A DNA stretch of 64,000 nucleotides. Origin: Actinomadura sp. NBRC 104425 (GTDB taxonomy: Bacteria; Actinomycetota; Actinomycetes; Streptosporangiales; Streptosporangiaceae). The stretch is taken from NCBI RefSeq assembly GCF_030269545.1, contig NZ_BSTN01000010.1, positions 1 to 64,000 on the forward strand, given 5' to 3'. Both the position numbers and the translations under genes were made by a program. Numbering within the stretch: the stretch's first letter is position 1; every line of letters starts with the position of its first letter. The notes beneath the pieces are model-generated. The model was given only the letters and a program-made list of their open reading frames with translations. It ran no database searches and was not told where the DNA came from. Shown here in pieces: positions 44,259 to 51,716 of this stretch.

Positions 44259-45200
44259 GTGACAGCGAACATGAGTGACTACGACGCGTTGCTCCTGTTG
44301 TCGTTCGGCGGACCCGAGGGACCCGACGACGTGATGCCGTTCCTGGAGAACGTCACCCGCGGACGGAACGTCCCCCGGGAGCGCCTGGAAAAGGTCGCCG
44401 AGCACTACCACCTGTTCGGGGGCGTCAGCCCCATCAACGAGCAGTGCCGCAGGCTCAAGGCGGCCATCGAGGCCGACCTGGCCGCGCACTCCATCGACCT
44501 GCCCGTCTACTGGGGCAACCGCAACTGGACGCCGTACCTGGCCGACACGGTCCGCCAGATGGCCGCCGACGGCGTACGACGCGCCGCCGCGTTCGTCACC
44601 TCCGCCTACAGCGGCTACTCCTCGCACCTGCAGTACCTGGAGGACATCGCCCGCGCGCGCGCGGAGGTGCCGGGCGCCCCGCAGATCGACAAGCTGCCGG
44701 TGTACTGCCGCCGCCCCGGGTTCGTCGACCCGTTCGTGGACGGCGTGCGCGACGCCCTGGCGCGGCTGCCGCAGGACGCCCGCCTGGTGTTCACCGCGCA
44801 CAGCGTGCCGCTGGCGCAGCCCGGCCGCGCGGACTACGTCGCCGAGCTGGAGGACGTCGCGGCGACCGTCGCCGAGCGGGCCGCGCCCGGCCGCCCGTGG
44901 GCGCTGGTGTACCAGAGCCGCAGCGGCCCGCCCACCCAGCCGTGGCTGGAGCCCGACATCTGCGACCACCTGGAGAAGCTGGCGGGCGAGGGCGTCGTCG
45001 CGGTGGCGGTCGTGCCGATCGGGTTCGTGTCCGACCACATGGAGGTCAAGTACGACCTGGACGTCGAGGTGGCGGACAAGGCGGCCGCGCTGGGCCTGCG
45101 CTTCGAGCGCGTTCGGACGCCCTGCTTCGACCCGCGCTTCGCCGCGCTCGCCCGCGAGCTGATCACCGAGTCGGCGGGCGCGGCCGCCGCGGGCCGCTGA
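44259..45200 (+). CDS. cpfC: coproporphyrin ferrochelatase
   Basis: A 313-aa ferrochelatase (older name hemH). It inserts iron into coproporphyrin III in the actinobacterial haem pathway. Motifs are [45 protein letters not shown] with the metal-binding His181, [17 protein letters not shown] and [19 protein letters not shown] with the second-site Glu. GTG 44259 gives [12 protein letters not shown] 44271 is an alternative. The stop is 26 bases before the IMPase gene, so they likely share a transcript. Confidence 0.93.
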   Translation: MTANMSDYDALLLLSFGGPEGPDDVMPFLENVTRGRNVPRERLEKVAEHYHLFGGVSPINEQCRRLKAAIEADLAAHSIDLPVYWGNRNWTPYLADTVRQMAADGVRRAAAFVTSAYSGYSSHLQYLEDIARARAEVPGAPQIDKLPVYCRRPGFVDPFVDGVRDALARLPQDARLVFTAHSVPLAQPGRADYVAELEDVAATVAERAAPGRPWALVYQSRSGPPTQPWLEPDICDHLEKLAGEGVVAVAVVPIGFVSDHMEVKYDLDVEVADKAAALGLRFERVRTPCFDPRFAALARELITESAGAAAAGR

Positions 45201-45226
45201 CGGCCGCGGGCGACGACGAGATACCG

Positions 45227-46054
45227 ATGAGGGGGATGAGGGTGCGCAGCCTGCCCGAGGAGCTGCTCGAACTGGCGGTGGCCGTGGCCCGCGAGGCGGG
45301 CCGGATGCTGGTCGACAAGCGTCCGGCCGGCGGGCCGGACGTGGTGCAGACCAAGTCCAGCCCGACGGACGTGGTCACGCAGATGGACCGGGCCGCCGAG
45401 AAGCTGATCATCGACCGGATCCGCGCGGAGCGGCCCGACGACGGCTTCCTCGGCGAGGAGGGCGGCACCCGGGCCGGCGGCAGCGCCGTCCGCTGGGTGA
45501 TCGACCCCATCGACGGCACCGTCAACTACCTGTACGACCTGCCCGACTGGGGCGTCAGCGTGGCCGCCGAGGTGGACGGCGAGGTCGTGGCGGGCGCGGT
45601 GGACATGCCGCGCCGCGGCGAGACCTACACGGCGGCGCGCGGCGGCGGCGCCCTGCTGCACACCGCCACCGGCACCCGCGAGCTGCGCTGCAACACCGGG
45701 GTGCCGCTGAACCGGGCGCTGGTGGCCACCGGGTTCGGCTACGAGGCGCGGCGCCGCGCCCGCCAGGCCGAGGTGCTCACCGGGGTGCTGCCGAACGTGC
45801 GCGACATCCGCCGCGGCGGCTCGTGCAGTGTGGACCTGTGCTCGCTGGCCGCCGGACGGGTGGACGCCTACTACGAGCGCGGCGTCCAGGCGTGGGACGT
45901 CGCCGCGGGCGCGCTGGTCGTGCGGGAGGCCGGCGGCCGCGTCGGCGGCCTGAACGGCGCCCCCGCGGGCCCGGAACTGGTCATCGCGGCCGCGCCGGGG
46001 CTGTGGGAGGAGCTGCACGACCTGCTGGCCCCGCTGGACCCCGCCCGCGACTGA
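45227..46054 (+). CDS. inositol monophosphatase family protein
   Basis: A 275-aa SuhB-like phosphatase with all metal-binding motifs: FLGEEGGT, WVIDPIDGTVNYLYDLPDWG and VQAWDVAAGALVVREAGGRV. Mg-dependent removal of phosphate from inositol-1-phosphate or a related sugar phosphate, possibly feeding mycothiol or phosphatidylinositol. The start is uncertain: ATG 45227, ATG 45236 and GTG 45242 are in frame, and GAGGGGG at 45229-45235 best serves the GTG. Downstream is an 8-bp hairpin. Confidence 0.9.
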   Translation: MRGMRVRSLPEELLELAVAVAREAGRMLVDKRPAGGPDVVQTKSSPTDVVTQMDRAAEKLIIDRIRAERPDDGFLGEEGGTRAGGSAVRWVIDPIDGTVNYLYDLPDWGVSVAAEVDGEVVAGAVDMPRRGETYTAARGGGALLHTATGTRELRCNTGVPLNRALVATGFGYEARRRARQAEVLTGVLPNVRDIRRGGSCSVDLCSLAAGRVDAYYERGVQAWDVAAGALVVREAGGRVGGLNGAPAGPELVIAAAPGLWEELHDLLAPLDPARD

Positions 46055-46080
46055 GCCCCGCCAGGGCCTCACAGGAGGTC

Positions 46081-46101
46081 ACAGGGCCGTCCAGGCCCTG
46101 T
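46081..46101 (+). terminator. 8-bp perfect hairpin after the IMPase gene
   Basis: ACAGGGCC, loop GTCCA, GGCCCTGT, 27 bases after the stop. No U-tract. Confidence 0.6.
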
Positions 46102-46193
46102 CTGCAGCGGCGCGCCGTCCCCTTGGGCGCAGAAAGCCCGGGCAGCGGCACGCTTTCGGCGGGCGCGCTGCAGAAGAAGCGGGGAGCACACAG

Positions 46194-46551
46194 TGTTCCC
46201 CGCTTGTGCGGGGGTTTCAGGGGGTCGTCCCTCTGGGAGATGAAGCGGGGAGCCTTGGCTCGTGCTTTTCGTGGGCATACTGCTCCCCGCTTGTGCGGGG
46301 GTTCCAGGGGGTCGTCCCTCTGGGAGATGAAGCGGGGAGCCTTGGCTCGTGCTTTTCGTGGGCACATTGCTCCCCGCTTGTGCGGGGGTTCCAGGGGGTC
46401 GTCCCTCTGGGAGATGAAGCGGGGAGCCTTGGCCCATGCTTTCCGTGGGCACACTGCTCCCCGCTTGTGCGGGGGTTCCAGGGGGTCGTCCCTCTGGGAG
46501 ATGAAGCGGGGAGCCTTGGCCCATGCTTTCCGTGGGCACACTGCTCCCCGC
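46194..46551 (+). repeat. 87-bp tandem repeat array, four full units plus a partial fifth
   Basis: Units start at 46194, 46281, 46368 and 46455, with a partial one from 46542. Each begins TGCTCCCCGCTTGTGCGGGG (first unit TGTTCCCC), a type I-E CRISPR-repeat-like hairpin, and continues with nearly identical sequence. GCTCCCCGCTT at the start of a unit is complementary to AAGCGGGGAGC in its middle (11 bp), and CCAGGGGG...CCCTCTGG forms an inner hairpin. Units 1-2 share CTCGTGCTTTTCG, units 3-4 CCATGCTTTCCG, so duplication was stepwise. Since 87 is divisible by three, several frames stay open, but codon bias does not support a gene. Confidence 0.95.
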
Positions 46552-46566
46552 TCCCCGCGCGCGGGT

Positions 46567-46743
46567 CTAATCGCAGCGGGACGGCTCGAGGCCGATGTCG
46601 TGGTTCGCCGCGATCCGGCGCAGCTCCTTGATCTCCTCCTGGCGGATGTCCGCCAGGTAGGTGTCGCCGACGGCGCGGGCATGACGCAGCGACTCGTACG
46701 CGTCGTCGAGCCGCTGCTGGATCGCACGTGACAACTCGCCCAT
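46567..46743 (-). CDS. 58-aa helical protein
   Basis: ATG 46743 with the strong ribosome site GGAGGAGG at 46747-46754 opens a 58-residue frame: MGELSRAIQQRLDDAYESLR, HARAVGDTYLADIRQEEIKE, LRRIAANHDIGLEPSRCD. It is a charged, amphipathic two-helix protein with high-GC third positions and no membrane segment. It is divergent from the two-component system at 46925 and ends next to the 87-bp repeats. No family is recognised; a small regulatory or partner protein is possible. Confidence 0.7.
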   Translation of the reverse strand: MGELSRAIQQRLDDAYESLRHARAVGDTYLADIRQEEIKELRRIAANHDIGLEPSRCD

Positions 46744-46751
46744 GGACCTCC

Positions 46752-46808
46752 TCCCGGGAACAGGCCCCCCTTACCCACACCTACGCTTGAAATAAACCTG
46801 TTCCGGGA
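46752..46808. promoter_or_regulatory. 12-bp inverted repeat in the divergent promoter
   Basis: TCCCGGGAACAGG at 46752 and CCTGTTCCGGGA at 46797 are inverted repeats with one extra G, separated by 32 bases that include the reduced-GC TTGAAATAAA stretch. The left arm overlaps the ribosome site of the 58-aa gene. Suitable for co-regulation of the small gene and the two-component operon; the binder is unknown. Confidence 0.45.
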
Positions 46809-46924
46809 TGAAATTTTCAGCGCAACCTGACGCACCCCTCAGCGGGCCGCTGACCAGGGAACTTACCGGCGTCTTACGGTCGACATGGGACCGTTGCCGG
46901 GCCGAGGGCGGAGGAGGAGACGAA

Positions 46925-47578
46925 GTGCGTGTTCTGGTCGTCGAGGACGAGCGGGTCCTCGCGGACGCGATCGCCACCGGGCTGCGCCGCGAGGCGCTCG
47001 CCGTGGACGTCGCCTACGACGGCGCGGGCGCGCTCGATCGGGCCGAGGTCAACGATTACGACGTCATCGTGCTCGACCGCGACCTGCCCAAGGTGCACGG
47101 CGACGAGGTCTGCAAGCGGCTGGTCGCGCGCCGCTGCCCCGCCCGCATCATCATGCTCACCGCCGCGGGGGAGCTGGACGACAAGGTCGAGGGCCTGTCC
47201 ATCGGCGCCGACGACTATCTGGCCAAGCCGTTCGCGTTCGCCGAGCTGATCGCCCGGGTACGGGCCCTCGGGCGGCGCGCCGCCGCCCCGCTGCCGCCGG
47301 TGCTGGAGCGCGCCGGGATCAAGCTCGACCCCGCGCGCCGCGAGGTGGAGCGCGACGGCCGCGCGATCGACCTGACCCGCAAGGAGTTCGCGGTGCTGGA
47401 GGTGCTGCTCAGCGCTGACGGCGCGGTGGTCAGCTCCGAGCAGCTGCTGGAGAAGGCATGGGACGAGCACATCGACCCGTTCACCAACGTGGTGCGGGTC
47501 ACGATGATGACGCTGCGCAAGAAGCTGGGGGACCCGCCGATCATCGAGACGGTCCCGGGAGTGGGGTACCGCCTGTGA
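46925..47578 (+). CDS. two-component response regulator, OmpR family
   Basis: A 217-aa regulator. The receiver has VVEDERV acidic pocket, phospho-acceptor Asp51 in DVIVLDRDLPKVHGD, MLTAAGE and DYLAKPFAF; the DNA-binding winged helix has ARREVERDGRAIDLTRKEFA, VLEVLL and NVVRVTMMTLRKKLGDPPI, ending VPGVGYRL. GTG 46925 follows GGAGGAGGAGACGA. The kinase gene starts inside its stop. The signal and targets are unknown; autoregulation through the inverted repeat upstream is plausible. Confidence 0.94.
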   Translation: MRVLVVEDERVLADAIATGLRREALAVDVAYDGAGALDRAEVNDYDVIVLDRDLPKVHGDEVCKRLVARRCPARIIMLTAAGELDDKVEGLSIGADDYLAKPFAFAELIARVRALGRRAAAPLPPVLERAGIKLDPARREVERDGRAIDLTRKEFAVLEVLLSADGAVVSSEQLLEKAWDEHIDPFTNVVRVTMMTLRKKLGDPPIIETVPGVGYRL

Positions 47579-48885
47579 CCCCGCCCTCCGGAGCCCAGGA
47601 CGGGACCGGCGCCCCTCCGCCGCCCGCCGGCGTCCGGCATGCCGCGACGCGTCCCGTCGCCGCCTTCGGCGGACCGCAGGGGAGCGGGCAGGGCGGATGG
47701 CACGGCTCCACCGGCCCCAATCCGCTGCCGACCGGCGGCAGGAGCAGAGGCCGCGGCGGCGCGTCGTTCGGCGCGGACCTGCGCGCCCTGCCGAGCCGGG
47801 TGAGCGTGCGGCTGCGCCTGACCGTGCTGTACGGGCTGCTGTTCTTCCTGGCCGGGGCGCTGCTGCTGTTCGTGACCTACCTCCTGGTCGGCTCGATCCT
47901 CAACTCGGTGTTCCCGCGCGGCTATGTGATCTACACGCCGTCCGGGCCGCTGGACCCGGAGGTGCTCAAGGAGATCACCATGAAGCGGCTGGTCAGCCGG
48001 TCGCTGGTGGCGCTGGCCGGGGTCGGGATCATCGCCGTGGTGCTGGGCTACTTCGTCGCCGACCGGGCGCTCAGCCCGCTGCAGAAGGTGACCGCGACCG
48101 CGCGGCGCCTGTCGGAGAGCACCCTGCACGAGCGGATCGCGCTGGAGGGCCCCGACGACGAGATCAAGGAGCTGGCCGACACCTTCGACGCGATGCTGGA
48201 GCGGCTCGGGCAGGCGTTCGACTCCCAGCGCCGCTTCGTCGCCAACGCCTCGCACGAGCTGCGCACCCCCCTGGCGATCAACCGGACGCTGCTGGAGGTG
48301 GCGCTCGGCGACCCCGAGGCGTCCGACGACCTGAAGACGGTGGGCCGCACCCTGTTGGCCACCAACGCCCGGCACGAACGGCTGATCGAGGGACTGCTGC
48401 TGCTGGCCCGCAGCGAACGCCAGCTCACCACCCGCACCCCGGTGAACCTGGCCGAGGTCGCCGCCACCGTGCTGGAGACGCACCGCAAGCGCGAGCACGA
48501 CAACGACGTCACCGTGTACCCCGAGCTGACCACCGGCACCACGCTGGGCGATCCGGTGCTGCTGGAGCACCTGGTGTCCAACCTGGTCGACAACGCCGTC
48601 AAGCACAACGCCGATGGCGGCGAGGTGTGGGTGCGCACCGGCGTGCTGGACGGGTACGCCACCGTGCAGGTGGAGAACACCGGCCCGGTCGTGCCCGCCT
48701 ACGAGGTGGACCGCCTGTTCGAGCCGTTCCGCAGGCTGAACTCCGACCGGGTCGAGTCGGCCAAGGGCGCCGGGCTGGGGCTGTCGATCGTGCGCTCGGT
48801 CGTGCTGGCCCACCGCGGCACGGTGTACGCCGCGCCGCGCTCGGGCGGCGGCCTCATCGTCACCGTGCGGCTGCCGCTCGGCTGA
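47575..48885 (+). CDS. two-component sensor histidine kinase
   Basis: A 436-aa kinase beginning at GTG 47575 within the regulator's stop. A 75-residue Gly/Pro-rich cytoplasmic lead precedes membrane helices at about 82-106 and 142-162, with a very short extracellular loop of some 35 residues (FPRGYVIYTPSGPLDPEVLK). Then come HAMP, the phospho-His227 in VANASHELRTPLA, the N box LVDNAVKHNADGG and the G box GAGLGLSIVRSVV. The tiny sensor loop suggests intramembrane sensing or a partner protein. Confidence 0.93.
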   Translation: MTPPSGAQDGTGAPPPPAGVRHAATRPVAAFGGPQGSGQGGWHGSTGPNPLPTGGRSRGRGGASFGADLRALPSRVSVRLRLTVLYGLLFFLAGALLLFVTYLLVGSILNSVFPRGYVIYTPSGPLDPEVLKEITMKRLVSRSLVALAGVGIIAVVLGYFVADRALSPLQKVTATARRLSESTLHERIALEGPDDEIKELADTFDAMLERLGQAFDSQRRFVANASHELRTPLAINRTLLEVALGDPEASDDLKTVGRTLLATNARHERLIEGLLLLARSERQLTTRTPVNLAEVAATVLETHRKREHDNDVTVYPELTTGTTLGDPVLLEHLVSNLVDNAVKHNADGGEVWVRTGVLDGYATVQVENTGPVVPAYEVDRLFEPFRRLNSDRVESAKGAGLGLSIVRSVVLAHRGTVYAAPRSGGGLIVTVRLPLG

Positions 48886-48922
48886 CCCCGCCCCGCCGCG
48901 CCAGGCCGCCTCCGGGGCGGGG
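48886..48922 (+). terminator. hairpin between kinase operons
   Basis: CCCCGCCCCG at 48886 pairs with CGGGGCGGGG ending 48922, starting right behind the stop of the histidine kinase gene and just before the convergent gene. Confidence 0.7.
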
Positions 48923-48929
48923 CGGCCGG

Positions 48930-51707
48930 CTACCGGCGGGCGGCGGTGGCCACGGTCGGGAACCCCTCGTAGTCGAGGTCGAGACCGCTGAACTTGTCGG
49001 AGACCACGGCCGCCTCCAGGTCGGTCGTCACCGGAATGATGGCCATGTCGTCCAGGGCGCGCTTCTCGGCGGCCTGCATGACGCGCGTGCGGCTCGCCTC
49101 GTCGCGGGTGGCGAGATACGTGGCCAGATCGGCGTCGAACGTCTTGTCCTTCCAGCCGGCGTAGTTGAGCCTGCCGTTGTCGGCGGTGGCGATCTGGTCG
49201 CCGGCCAGCAGCGGCTGCAGCATCGTGTACGCCGAGGGGTAGTCGGGCTGCCAGCCCAGCGCGATCAGGCCCTGGGCGTCCTTCGCGGTGACCGCCCTGG
49301 TGAACGCCCGGTAGTCTGTGGCCGAGTAGGTCCGCAGGGTCACCTTCCAGCCCAGCACCTGCTCCAGCTGCTGGACGACCGGCTGCGTCCAGGTCCGGTA
49401 GCCGCCGACATCGCGGAGGTAGAGGTTCACCTCGGTGCCCGGACCCACTCCCGCCTCCTGGGCCAGGCGCTTGGCCTCGTCGGTGTTCCGGCGCTCGCAC
49501 GACGGGCAGCGGCCGCGCCCGTCGAACCCGGGGATGGCGGGCGACACCAGCCCGATCGCCGGGCGGGCGAGCCCGCTCATCGCGGTGGTCGCGATCTGCT
49601 GGCGGTCGAGCGCGTACGAGACGGCCAGGCGCGCCCGGCGGTCGCGCAGCGGCCCGCGTGCGGTGATGGGTATCAGCAGCCGCTGGGACGTGGCGGGGCG
49701 GACCCGCAGGTTCCGGTCGGTCCCGGCCGGCCGCCCCGTCGTGGTGTCGACGGCGGCCCAGTCGACCGTGCCCGCCGTGAACGGGGTCATGAGCCCCGAC
49801 GTGTCCGAGACCAGCCGCACCCGCACGCTGTCGAGCTTGGTCTTGCCGAACGCCCACCGCTCGTTGCGGACCAGCACCGCCTCGCTGTCCTTGTCGTAGG
49901 ACTGCAGCTTGAACGGGCCGTTGCCGATCGGTGCGGTGTTGTAGGAGAGGTTGTCGTACCGGCCCGCGGACGTGGGCACGGGTGAGAAGACCGGGTCGGA
50001 CAGGCGCTTGTCGAACTCGCAGTCGCCCTTGTCGAGCTCTACGGTCAGCGTGTTGCCCGAGGCCCGAACGCCCTCCAGGGTCTGCGACCGGCCTCCGAGC
50101 ACGGCGGCGTAGCCCTTGATGTTGTCCAGCAGGTACCCGGTGATCTCGTTGCTGACGTTGCGGGCCCAGCCCCGGGCGAACGCCTCGGCGTCCACCGGTT
50201 CCCCGTTGGAGAACGTGGTGCCCGGCTTGATCTCGATCTTCCACTGGCGGCACGTGTCGTCGGGGGTGATGCTGCGGGCCATGCGCAGCCGGCTCGTGCC
50301 GTCCTGCTTGACCTCGGTGAGCCCGGTGAACAGCTGCTTGGCGAGGAAGCGCTCGGTGCCGAACGCGGAGTGGGCGGGGTCGATCTCGCCGGAGGAGGAC
50401 TGCGGTGCGGTCATCGCCACCCGCACCTGGCCGCCCTCCTTGGCCCCCTGGCCGCGGTCTTCGCGGTTGAGCTGCGCGAGGGCCACGCTCCCGGCGACGA
50501 TCAGCGCGGCGAGCGCCGCGGCGCCGCCCGCGGTCAGCACGCTGATGCCGCGCCGCCGGGGACGGCCGCCCGGACCGGCCGGCGCCGTCGTCGTCAGCGG
50601 CTTGCGCTGCCAGGAGGGATGGGCGCCGGGCACGGGCGGCGTCCACCCGCCGCCCGGCGTGTCCGCCGCCTGCTGCCCGGGGGCCGCCGGAGCGTACTGC
50701 GGGAACCCGGGCGGAAGCCCCGGCGGCGCGAAGGCGCCCGGTGCGTTCTGAGGCGCCGCCTGCGGGCCGCCCGGAGCGTGGGCGGAGTCCGGCGGCGGCA
50801 GGTGCAGGCGGGTACCGGCGGCGGCCGCCTCCGCGCCCTGGTTGAGCATCGCGGTCGGCGCGTCGGGGTCCGCCCCGGCGGCGGGCGCCGGAGAACTGCC
50901 GGCCAGCGTCAGCAGCTGCATCAGCACCTGCTGCGACGACGGCCGCGCGGCCGCATCCTTGCTCAGGCAGCGGGCGACCAGGCCGCGCAGCGGCTCGGTC
51001 AGCGCGCCCAGGTCCGGCGGCAGGTTGAGGATACGGTGCATGACCGCGGGGATGGAGTCCTGGCCGAACGCGGCACGGCCGGACGCGGCGTACACCATCG
51101 TGGCGCCCCACGCCCACACGTCGGCCTGCGGGCCGATGGGCCCGCCGGTGATCTGCTCGGGCGCCATGTAGGCGGGGGTGCCGACGGCGGTGCTGGACAT
51201 GGTGCCGGTGGCGTCCAGCGCCCGGGCGATACCGAAGTCGATCACGCGCGGCCCGTCCGGGGCGAGCAGCACGTTGGCGGGCTTGAAGTCGCGGTGCACC
51301 ACCCCGGCCTGGTGGATGGCGGCCAGCGCGGTCATCGTCCCGATCGCCAGCCGGTCCAGGTCGCCGCCCGAACGCGGCCCCTGGTCGGCCAGCACCTTCG
51401 ACAGCGACGGCCCGTCGATGTACTCGCTGACGATGTAGGGCCGGTCGCCCTCCACGTCGGCGTCCAGGATGCGCGCGGTGCAGAACGGCGACACCCGCCG
51501 CGCCACCTCCAGTTCGGCGGCGAACCGGGCGCGGGCCTTGGCGTCGCCGCTGAACCGGGCGTGCAGCAGCTTGATCGCCACGCGCCCGCCGCCGTCGTCC
51601 TCGGCCAGGAACACCGAGCCCTGGCCGCCCTCGCCGAGCAGCCCTGTCAGCCGGTAGGCGCCCAGGCGTTCGGGGTCGCCCGGACGCAGCGGTGCGATCG
51701 CCGCCAT
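48930..51707 (-). CDS. receptor Ser/Thr kinase fused to an extracellular solute-binding (SBP_bac_5) domain
   Basis: A 925-aa protein. Kinase domain about 18-270: GLLGEGGQGSVFLAE, Lys46 in VAIKLL, catalytic VHRDFKPANVLL (Asp140), DFG at 157-159 and TAVGTPAYMAPEQ. A Pro/Ala/Gly-rich linker runs to 385, a membrane helix about 388-411 (SVLTAGGAAALAALIVAGSV), and then a complete oligopeptide-binding-protein-like domain of about 500 residues: PAHSAFGTERFLAKQLFTGL, NGPFKLQSYDKDSEAVLVRN, RARLAVSYALDRQQIA and LIALGWQPDYPSAYTMLQPL. It likely senses a peptide or similar ligand and signals by phosphorylation. Start ATG 51707 is 9 bases after the preceding kinase gene. Confidence 0.9.
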   Translation of the reverse strand: MAAIAPLRPGDPERLGAYRLTGLLGEGGQGSVFLAEDDGGGRVAIKLLHARFSGDAKARARFAAELEVARRVSPFCTARILDADVEGDRPYIVSEYIDGPSLSKVLADQGPRSGGDLDRLAIGTMTALAAIHQAGVVHRDFKPANVLLAPDGPRVIDFGIARALDATGTMSSTAVGTPAYMAPEQITGGPIGPQADVWAWGATMVYAASGRAAFGQDSIPAVMHRILNLPPDLGALTEPLRGLVARCLSKDAAARPSSQQVLMQLLTLAGSSPAPAAGADPDAPTAMLNQGAEAAAAGTRLHLPPPDSAHAPGGPQAAPQNAPGAFAPPGLPPGFPQYAPAAPGQQAADTPGGGWTPPVPGAHPSWQRKPLTTTAPAGPGGRPRRRGISVLTAGGAAALAALIVAGSVALAQLNREDRGQGAKEGGQVRVAMTAPQSSSGEIDPAHSAFGTERFLAKQLFTGLTEVKQDGTSRLRMARSITPDDTCRQWKIEIKPGTTFSNGEPVDAEAFARGWARNVSNEITGYLLDNIKGYAAVLGGRSQTLEGVRASGNTLTVELDKGDCEFDKRLSDPVFSPVPTSAGRYDNLSYNTAPIGNGPFKLQSYDKDSEAVLVRNERWAFGKTKLDSVRVRLVSDTSGLMTPFTAGTVDWAAVDTTTGRPAGTDRNLRVRPATSQRLLIPITARGPLRDRRARLAVSYALDRQQIATTAMSGLARPAIGLVSPAIPGFDGRGRCPSCERRNTDEAKRLAQEAGVGPGTEVNLYLRDVGGYRTWTQPVVQQLEQVLGWKVTLRTYSATDYRAFTRAVTAKDAQGLIALGWQPDYPSAYTMLQPLLAGDQIATADNGRLNYAGWKDKTFDADLATYLATRDEASRTRVMQAAEKRALDDMAIIPVTTDLEAAVVSDKFSGLDLDYEGFPTVATAARR

Positions 51708-51716
51708 CGCGGGGCC

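Noticed and set aside
46194..46551. Type I-E CRISPR array
   Set aside because: The head of each unit looks like a CRISPR repeat, but the intervening sequence is nearly identical in all units, the 87-bp period does not fit the about 61-bp type I-E period, and no cas gene is present.
45981..46835. Repeat-containing protein encoded across the 87-bp units
   Set aside because: Several frames on both strands stay open only because 87 is a multiple of three; none has a proper ribosome site or genomic codon bias, and they overlap the 58-aa gene or the IMPase end.
47215..51117. Long minus-strand frame of 1,300 codons across the two-component and kinase genes
   Set aside because: It overlaps real genes on both strands, lacks a consistent codon bias and crosses the convergent hairpin at 48886-48922.
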